Assembly (NCBI GenBank): GCA_965655625.1
Contig: CBFHHA010000058.1
Span: forward strand, 1-8,904
Reading direction: 5' to 3'
Source: CAJJDF01 sp965655625
GTDB lineage: Bacteria; Bacteroidota; Bacteroidia; Flavobacteriales_D; CAJJDF01
Length of the DNA: 8,904 nt
Below are positions 1 to 5,387 of this stretch, one piece after another. The position numbers were made by a program, and so were the translations under genes. The notes under the pieces are model-generated. The model worked only from the letters and a program-made list of their open reading frames with translations. It did not search any database and was not told the DNA's origin. Numbering within the stretch: the stretch's first letter is position 1; each line of letters starts with the position of its first letter.

Positions 1-31
1 AAACCTTGCTTATTTTTATGCAAGGTTTTTT
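1..31 (+). terminator. Rho-independent terminator at the left edge
   Basis: A 9-bp perfect stem (positions 1-9 pairing with 20-28) encloses a 10-base A/T loop and is followed by a run of six T (26-31, partly within the stem). It would end a plus-strand gene lying to the left of the window. The stem also begins with AAA, so it may work in both directions and stop topB transcripts as well. The bases left of position 1 are not visible, so this cannot be settled here. Confidence 0.75.
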
Positions 32-172
32 AGTCTCAGTGTTCTCCCTATTTTTTTATGTGTCATTCCGTACTTGATGCAGAATCTTTTAGTAAGTGAA
101 TGTGGTACTAATTCACACACCTTAAATCGATGTTAGAGTTACTTGATTATTTTTTAATTTATTGTGAGCTAA
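32..172. other. Short intergenic region downstream of topB
   Basis: No gene is seen. The only structure is a weak 6-bp inverted repeat (96-101 with 111-116, 9-base loop) just past the topB stop. It lacks a T run on the minus strand, so it is a poor terminator. topB transcripts more likely run on to the hairpin at 1-31. Confidence 0.5.
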
Positions 173-2479
173 TCACTTACTAATGATCTCCAACACTAAT
201 TTCTTGGTCAAGGGTTTGCCTTCAGCTTGTTCTTTTATTTGATGGAAAGGAAACACAAAATCACAACCAGTTTTGTACTCTGAACATCCGTAGGCTGATT
301 TCCCTCTAAGTAGCGTACCTTTTTTACATGCAGGGCAGGCGACTTTATCCGATTTTTCAGAGGACAATTTGCCTTCTTTAGGAATCATTTTGAGGTTAAA
401 ATCCGAATCAAATTTGATAAGTCCTTCAATTTTTTCTGCTCCATTCACAAACCCTTTGAGATTGGTAGTACTTCCTTTATCAACTAATCTAATTAATTGA
501 TTTTCAGAAACTTTTTTACCATGTATTTTAAATGGGAGAATCAATTTACACTCATTTTTAAATTCGGAACATCCATAGGCACTTCCGCCCTTTATTAATG
601 TTCCTTTTTTGCACTTTGGGCAGGTTTTACCCACCAGTTGTTTCCTTTCTTTTGAAACAGTAGGTTTGGTATTGACCTTTTTTTTTTGTGTTCGTTTTGG
701 AACATTAGAAGTAATTTTCTTGACCGATTGATTCGCTTTGACCTCTTTCACCAAATCATACACCATTTTTTTCATGTTATGGATGAATTCACCTGCTTTG
801 AAATCACCTCTTTCAATTTCTTTCAACCTCTTTTCCCAATGTCCAGTAAGTTCTGCAGATTTTAATAATTCGTTGTCAATCAATTCAATTAAAGCAATGC
901 CTGTATCAGTTGGGAGGACCAATTTCTTTTTTCGTTCGATGTATTTTCTTCTGAACAATGTTTCGATAATACTGGCACGAGTAGAGGGTCGTCCGATTCC
1001 ATTTTCCTTCATTAGCTCTCTCATCTCGTCATCATCTACCTGCTTTCCGGCAGTTTCCATGGCTCTCAAAAGACTTGCTTCTGTAAAATTTCGGGGTGGT
1101 TTTGTTTCTTTTTGTAAAAAAGAAGGTTCGTGTTCTCCTTTTTCGCCTTGTTGGAAATTTGGCAATAGTGCCTGTTCACTTTTTTCTTTGGAGTTGCCGG
1201 TTTCAAATACAACTCTCCATCCTTTTGTAAGAACTTCCTTGCCAGTTGTTTTAAAAGTGATTTCCGCAGCCTTACCTAAAACAGTGGAGTTGGAAACTTC
1301 CGAATCTGGATAAAAAACGCCAATAAATCTTCGTACAATTATATCGTACACCAATTGTTGATTTTGATACAAGTTGCTTTGCATTCCCGTGGGAATAATG
1401 GCGTGATGATCCGTTACTTTTTTATCGTCAAATACTTTCTTAGATTTTCTAATTTTTTTACCTAGTAAAGGTTGGGTGAGCGAACCATAATTAGAGAGTT
1501 TGTTCAGTATTCCTTCCACTTTTGGATATACATCATTTGGCAAAAAAGTAGTATCTACCCTTGGATAGGTAACCACTTTCATTTCGTACAGTTTTTGCAC
1601 TGTTTTAAGGGTTTCGTCTGCCGAAAACCCAAACTTTGTGTTGCAGTATACCTGTAATCCAGTCAAGTCAAAAAGTTTAGGAGCGTATTCTTTCCCTTTC
1701 TTTTTCGTGACAGAAACAATTTCAAAGTCAGACTCCTTTACTTTATCCGCTAATACTTGTCCGTCTTCTTCTTTTAAGAATCTTCCTTCTTCGTAATTAA
1801 ATAAGATATCTCGGTAAGTTGTTTGCAATTCCCAATAGGGTTGGGGTTGAAAATCTCTAATCTCCTTGAACCTATTTACTAGCATTGCAAGCGTAGGTGT
1901 TTGAACCCTGCCAACAGATAGCACTTGTTTGTATCCACCATATTTCACTGTAAATAAGCGAGTAGCGTTTAATCCAAGTAACCAATCGCCAATAGCTCTC
2001 GAAAAGCCTGCATGATATAAATTATCGTAGTTCGCAGCAGGCTTTAAATTATTAAATCCTTCTTTTATCGCTTCCTCCGTCAAAGAAGAAATCCACAATC
2101 TTTGCACCTCGCCTTTGTATTCACACTGATTAATCACCCACCGCTGAATCAATTCTCCTTCTGTCCCTGCATCCCCGCAGTTTATAACTACACTGGCTTT
2201 GTCAAACAAAGATTTAATCACGTTGAACTGCTTTTTTATCCCTTCGTTGTTATTCACCTTTGTGTCAAACTTTTCGGGCAGCATTGGTAGGAGATTCAAA
2301 TCCCAGCTTTTCCATTGAGGATAATAGTCGCTCGGTTCTAATAAGGTGCACAAATGACCGAACGTGTAAGTTACTGCATAGCCGTTGCCTTCATAGTAGC
2401 CATTCATTTTGGAATTAGCTCCTAGGATACTTGCAATTTCTCTGGCTACACTTGGTTTTTCGGCAATACAGACTTTCAA
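173..2479 (-). CDS. topB: DNA topoisomerase III (type IA topoisomerase)
   Basis: This 768-residue type IA topoisomerase cuts one DNA strand through a 5'-phosphotyrosine and passes another, relaxing or unlinking DNA; TopB enzymes are known mainly for decatenation of replication and recombination intermediates. The toprim domain spans about 1-150 (Glu7 in EKPS; acidic triad region at 103-109). The catalytic core spans about 160-570, with the active-site Tyr at 305 in TYPRVDTTFLP and the conserved ENGIGRPSTRASIIETL block near 493-508. A Lys-rich linker (about 580-615) leads to a tail with two four-Cys zinc fingers (C620, C623, C637, C644; C715, C718, C732, C739) separated by a topoisomerase C-terminal repeat. 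The start is TTG at 2479: it gives the family's usual N-terminus, and the next in-frame Met (25) would remove Glu7. There is no Shine-Dalgarno sequence, only an A-rich leader. It lies 108 bp after clpC with a terminator between, so it probably has its own promoter. Confidence 0.95.
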   Translation of the reverse strand: MKVCIAEKPSVAREIASILGANSKMNGYYEGNGYAVTYTFGHLCTLLEPSDYYPQWKSWDLNLLPMLPEKFDTKVNNNEGIKKQFNVIKSLFDKASVVINCGDAGTEGELIQRWVINQCEYKGEVQRLWISSLTEEAIKEGFNNLKPAANYDNLYHAGFSRAIGDWLLGLNATRLFTVKYGGYKQVLSVGRVQTPTLAMLVNRFKEIRDFQPQPYWELQTTYRDILFNYEEGRFLKEEDGQVLADKVKESDFEIVSVTKKKGKEYAPKLFDLTGLQVYCNTKFGFSADETLKTVQKLYEMKVVTYPRVDTTFLPNDVYPKVEGILNKLSNYGSLTQPLLGKKIRKSKKVFDDKKVTDHHAIIPTGMQSNLYQNQQLVYDIIVRRFIGVFYPDSEVSNSTVLGKAAEITFKTTGKEVLTKGWRVVFETGNSKEKSEQALLPNFQQGEKGEHEPSFLQKETKPPRNFTEASLLRAMETAGKQVDDDEMRELMKENGIGRPSTRASIIETLFRRKYIERKKKLVLPTDTGIALIELIDNELLKSAELTGHWEKRLKEIERGDFKAGEFIHNMKKMVYDLVKEVKANQSVKKITSNVPKRTQKKKVNTKPTVSKERKQLVGKTCPKCKKGTLIKGGSAYGCSEFKNECKLILPFKIHGKKVSENQLIRLVDKGSTTNLKGFVNGAEKIEGLIKFDSDFNLKMIPKEGKLSSEKSDKVACPACKKGTLLRGKSAYGCSEYKTGCDFVFPFHQIKEQAEGKPLTKKLVLEIISK
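245..625 (-). repeat. topB: Tandem zinc-finger repeat inside topB (copies 530-625 and 245-340)
   Basis: The two C-terminal zinc fingers have the same spacing (C-x2-C-x13-C-x6-C) and share the motif pieces KKGTL, SAYGCSE and PF, so they come from an internal duplication. The copies are residues 619-650 and 714-745. After the first comes a segment with KKVSENQLIRLVDKG, and after the second a shorter, related GKPLTKKLVLEII ending at the stop. The unit is therefore finger plus repeat, about one and a half times over. Such fingers in type IA enzymes bind single-stranded DNA. Confidence 0.7.
678..687 (-). repeat. topB: A10 homopolymer run in the topB coding strand
   Basis: Codons 598-601 (Gln-Lys-Lys-Lys) are read from a run of ten A on the coding strand, flanked by C and G. 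It lies in the Lys-rich linker between the catalytic core and the zinc fingers. The reading frame is intact as written. Loss of one A would lead to a stop after about 28 codons, and gain of one A to a stop after about 17. Either would remove both zinc fingers. Confidence 0.9.
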
Positions 2480-2499
2480 TAGATGATTTTTTTTCGTTC

Positions 2500-2534
2500 C
2501 GAATTTACTAAAATTGAAAGAATTTCCATCAAAA
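2500..2534 (-). promoter_or_regulatory. topB: Possible topB promoter
   Basis: On the minus strand TTTTG (2534-2530) is followed after 22 bases by TAAATTCG (2507-2500), one mismatch from the Bacteroidota -7 element TAnnTTTG. Transcription would begin near 2494, giving a leader of about 15 bases. The -33 part overlaps the T tract of the clpC terminator, so the match could be chance. It is suggested mainly because a terminator separates topB from clpC. Confidence 0.3.
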
Positions 2535-2564
2535 AAAAGCCCATTCGATTTACTTCAAATGGGC
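2531..2564 (-). terminator. Rho-independent terminator of clpC
   Basis: On the minus strand a 10-bp stem (2564-2555 pairing with 2548-2539, one G-T pair) with a 6-base loop is followed by eight T (2538-2531). It lies 24 bases past the clpC stop. There is no matching T run on the plus strand, so it acts leftward only. It should uncouple clpC from topB. Confidence 0.9.
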
Positions 2565-2587
2565 CTCAAAATATAATAGAGTCAATT

Positions 2588-5140
2588 TTACTCTTCAGTA
2601 GACTTCTTTTTTCTTCCTTTTTTTGGTTTGATTACAATTTCTTCTTTTTTGGTGTCGTAATCAACTACAAGTTTGTCTCCATCACCAATTTCATGTTGGA
2701 TAATTTGCTCAGCCAATGGATCTTCCAAGTACTTTTGAATAGATCTTTTCAAAGGTCTTGCTCCGTATTTAGCATCGTATCCTTTATCAGCAATAAAATC
2801 TTTCGCTTTGTCAGTCAATTCTATATTGAATCCTAATTCATCTATACGTTTGTATAGCTTCGCTAACTCAATATCAATAATCTGATGAATGTCCTCTTTG
2901 CTCAATGAATTAAACAAAATTAAATCATCAATTCTATTTAAGAATTCTGGTGCAAATGCTTTCTTTAAAGCAGATTGAATAACAGCCTGTGTGTCTTTAT
3001 CTATACTCTCAGTTTTTGCCTTTGTTCCAAATCCTACGCCTGTCCCAAAATCTTGCAGTTGTCTAGCTCCAATGTTCGATGTCATGATAATTACCGTGTT
3101 TCGGAAATCAATCTTTCTCCCGAGGCTATCAGTCAATTGACCATCATCTAGAGCTTGTAACAATAAGTTGAATACATCCGGGTGCGCTTTTTCAATTTCG
3201 TCTAGCAAAATAATAGAGTAGGGCTTTCTTCTTACTTTCTCAGTAAGTTGACCACCTTCTTCGTATCCTACATATCCAGGAGGTGCTCCAACCAATCGCG
3301 ATACAGAGAATTTTTCCATGTACTCACTCATGTCAATTCTTATCAAAGATTCTTCTGTATCAAACAAGTATTTTGCCAGTTCTTTTGCCAATTGTGTTTT
3401 TCCAACTCCGGTTGGACCCAAAAAGATAAACGACCCAATGGGTTTGTTTGGATCTTTAAGCCCAGCGCGATTTCTCTGAATTGCTTTTACAATTTTTTTG
3501 ATAGCGTCATCTTGTCCAATCACAGTTCCTTTCAGGTTTTGAGCCATTTCTTTCAACCTGCCGGTTTCTTTTTCCGCTACTCGCTGTACTGGTATCCCTG
3601 TCATCATAGAGACTACCTCCGCTACGTTATCTTCGTTTACAACCTCCCTGTCATTCTCAGTTTCTTCTTCCCATTTCTTCTTTTCTATTTCTAGTTTTTC
3701 TTGGAGTTGTCTTTCTTCATCTCTCAGTTGGGCAGCTTCTTCGTATTTTTGTCTTTTCACCACAGAAGATTTCTTTTCCTTTACTTCTTCTATCGCTTTT
3801 TCCACATCAATAATGGCTTTTGGCACATTGATGTTTGTGATATGAACTCTCGAACCTACCTCGTCCATTGCATCAATAGCTTTGTCTGGTAAGAATCTAT
3901 CAGTCATATATCGGGCCGTTAGTTTTACACAGGCCTCTATTGCTTCAGGAGTATAAGTTACTACGTGATGATCTTCGTATCTATTTTTTATGTTATGTAA
4001 TATCTCAATCGTTTCTTCAATGGTAGTTGGTTCCACCAATACTTTCTGAAATCTTCTTTCTAGGGCTCCATCCTTTTCAATGTATTGTCTGTATTCATCC
4101 AAAGTGGTTGCACCGATTACTTGTATTTCACCTCGGGCCAAAGCAGGTTTAAACATATTGGAAGCATCCATTGATCCGGAAGCACCTCCAGCACCAATTA
4201 TCGTATGAATTTCATCAATGAATAAAATGACATCCGGAGATTTTTCCAATTCATTCATTAAGGCTTTCATTCGTTCTTCAAATTGTCCTCGGTATTTCGT
4301 TCCCGCAACTAACGAAGTCAAATCAAGCGAAACAATTCTCTTGTCAAAAAGAACTCTGGACACTTTTCTTTGAACAATACGAAGCGCCAAACCTTCTGCA
4401 ATAGCTGATTTACCAACACCAGGCTCTCCAATTAAAATAGGATTGTTTTTCTTTCTTCTACTCAAAATTTGAGAAACTCTCTCAATCTCGTCTTGTCTCC
4501 CCACTACAGGGTCAAGCTTTCCTTCTTCGGCAAATTTCGTCAAATCCCTTCCGAAATTATCGAGAACAGGTGTCTTTGATTTTGCCGAAGTGCCCGATTT
4601 TCTTGCCCCAGAACTTCCTTTTCCAGAAAAATCTCCGCTTTCTTCCTCACTCGATCCTTCACCCGAGTCTGGAAAACTAGCTTGGACATCTTCAACTGAG
4701 TCCAAATCTTGTTCGTCTTCAAATTCTTGTTTAATCATATCGTAATTAATGTCATTCTTTTCCAAAACTTTTGCTGCAATATTGTCATTGCTCTTCAAAA
4801 TTGACAGCAATAAATGTTCTGTACCAATTTTTTCACTTCTCATAACTTTTGCTTCTAAATACATCATTTTAAGTATTTTCTCAGCTTGTTTCAACAAAGG
4901 AATATTCCCTAAAGAAACGGACATAACCGAGGTTGGCTTTGCAATCTTCTCAATTTCGTTTCTTAAGTCTTTCAGTTCTATTCCAAGTCTTTTAATTGCT
5001 TTTATTGCAGAACCTTCTCCTTCTCTTATTAATCCAAGTAATAAATGTTCTGCCCCTATATAATCGTGGCCTAGTCGCAATGCTTCTTCTCTCGAAAAAG
5101 AAATCACATCATTGACTCTAGGTGAAAAATTTGCTTCCAT
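2588..5140 (-). CDS. clpC: ClpC-type AAA+ unfoldase, ATP-binding subunit of the Clp protease
   Basis: This 850-residue cytosolic Hsp100 ATPase forms hexamers that unfold proteins and feed them to the ClpP peptidase. Two Clp N-repeats occupy about 1-140. A low-complexity acidic then Ser/Gly/Lys linker (about 143-192) follows. The first AAA+ module has Walker A GEPGVGKS (238-245), Walker B VILFIDE (304-310), pore-loop Tyr283 and arginines at 362-363. A middle domain carries a UVR-like motif (about 463-477), which marks ClpC as opposed to ClpA or ClpB. The second module has Walker A GPTGVGKT (575-582), Walker B IILLDE (643-648) and pore loop GYVGY (622-626). A VGF tripeptide (702-704) sits where the ClpP-docking loop lies, so it should partner with ClpP; clpP itself is not in the window. 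The tail is Lys-rich. ATG at 5140 gives the usual N-terminus; the leader is A/T-rich without a Shine-Dalgarno sequence. It is divergent from gyrA and ends at its own terminator. Confidence 0.96.
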   Translation of the reverse strand: MEANFSPRVNDVISFSREEALRLGHDYIGAEHLLLGLIREGEGSAIKAIKRLGIELKDLRNEIEKIAKPTSVMSVSLGNIPLLKQAEKILKMMYLEAKVMRSEKIGTEHLLLSILKSNDNIAAKVLEKNDINYDMIKQEFEDEQDLDSVEDVQASFPDSGEGSSEEESGDFSGKGSSGARKSGTSAKSKTPVLDNFGRDLTKFAEEGKLDPVVGRQDEIERVSQILSRRKKNNPILIGEPGVGKSAIAEGLALRIVQRKVSRVLFDKRIVSLDLTSLVAGTKYRGQFEERMKALMNELEKSPDVILFIDEIHTIIGAGGASGSMDASNMFKPALARGEIQVIGATTLDEYRQYIEKDGALERRFQKVLVEPTTIEETIEILHNIKNRYEDHHVVTYTPEAIEACVKLTARYMTDRFLPDKAIDAMDEVGSRVHITNINVPKAIIDVEKAIEEVKEKKSSVVKRQKYEEAAQLRDEERQLQEKLEIEKKKWEEETENDREVVNEDNVAEVVSMMTGIPVQRVAEKETGRLKEMAQNLKGTVIGQDDAIKKIVKAIQRNRAGLKDPNKPIGSFIFLGPTGVGKTQLAKELAKYLFDTEESLIRIDMSEYMEKFSVSRLVGAPPGYVGYEEGGQLTEKVRRKPYSIILLDEIEKAHPDVFNLLLQALDDGQLTDSLGRKIDFRNTVIIMTSNIGARQLQDFGTGVGFGTKAKTESIDKDTQAVIQSALKKAFAPEFLNRIDDLILFNSLSKEDIHQIIDIELAKLYKRIDELGFNIELTDKAKDFIADKGYDAKYGARPLKRSIQKYLEDPLAEQIIQHEIGDGDKLVVDYDTKKEEIVIKPKKGRKKKSTEE

Positions 5141-5174
5141 AATAGTTTAATTTTTAAGGATTTTGACCTTGTAA

Positions 5175-5204
5175 TAAAAGTAGTTTTTTATTCTTTAAAG
5201 CAAA
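5175..5204 (-). promoter_or_regulatory. clpC: Likely clpC promoter
   Basis: On the minus strand TTTG (5204-5201) is followed after 18 bases by TACTTTTA (5182-5175), one mismatch from the Bacteroidota -7 element TAnnTTTG. Transcription would begin near 5168, about 28 bases before the clpC ATG. The palindrome CTTTAAAG lies directly after the -33 element, in the spacer. A weaker alternative on the same strand is TTG (5381-5379) with TAACTTCG (5358-5351), which would give a leader of about 205 bases. Confidence 0.4.
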
Positions 5205-5283
5205 TAATATTCCAATCCCATTATCAACATATTTTTGTTAGTAATTAGAGATTCTATTATTAAGGTAAAAGGTTTCAAAATTG

Positions 5284-5291
5284 TACTTTCG
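5284..5291 (+). promoter_or_regulatory. gyrA: Weak candidate -7 element for gyrA
   Basis: TACTTTCG is one mismatch from TAnnTTTG, but there is no TTTG or TTG at a suitable distance upstream. If used, the leader would be about 90 bases. The true gyrA promoter may lie elsewhere in the gap. Confidence 0.25.
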
Positions 5292-5387
5292 AGAGGTTAA
5301 AGAACGACTAGAAGGTACGATGTATTTTGCTTAAGAAAATGTTCTTTATTCGAAGTTAAACCGATTATAAATAAAATTCAAGTCTAA

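Larger units (their letters stand above)
5141..5387. other. Divergent clpC-gyrA intergenic region
   Basis: These 247 bp hold the start signals for both neighbours and no gene. An 8-bp palindrome CTTTAAAG lies at 5193-5200. No CIRCE-type or other operator that I recognise is visible, so I see no sign of heat-shock repressor control of clpC here. The gyrA side (5292-5387) is an A/T-rich leader without a clear hairpin. Confidence 0.6.

Noticed and set aside
96..116. Inverted repeat as the topB terminator
   Set aside because: The stem is only 6 bp and no T run follows on the minus strand.
738..1313. A 191-codon plus-strand open frame opposite topB
   Set aside because: It lies fully antisense to a well-conserved topoisomerase, has a Ser/Phe-rich composition typical of a reversed Lys/Glu-rich gene, and has no recognisable domain.
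2476..2529. 17-codon frame upstream of and overlapping the topB start, as a real leader peptide
   Set aside because: Its ATG follows directly after the terminator T tract with no ribosome-binding signal, and the likely promoter lies inside it. It is kept only as a remark in the topB start finding.
2483..2836. A 117-codon plus-strand open frame covering the clpC 3' end and terminator
   Set aside because: It is very rich in Phe, Ser and Ile, runs through the clpC terminator hairpin, and is antisense to the conserved ClpC C-terminus.
5191..5200. Palindrome CTTTAAAG as a repressor operator for clpC
   Set aside because: Eight-base A/T-rich palindromes are common by chance in such DNA, and it does not match any operator known to me.
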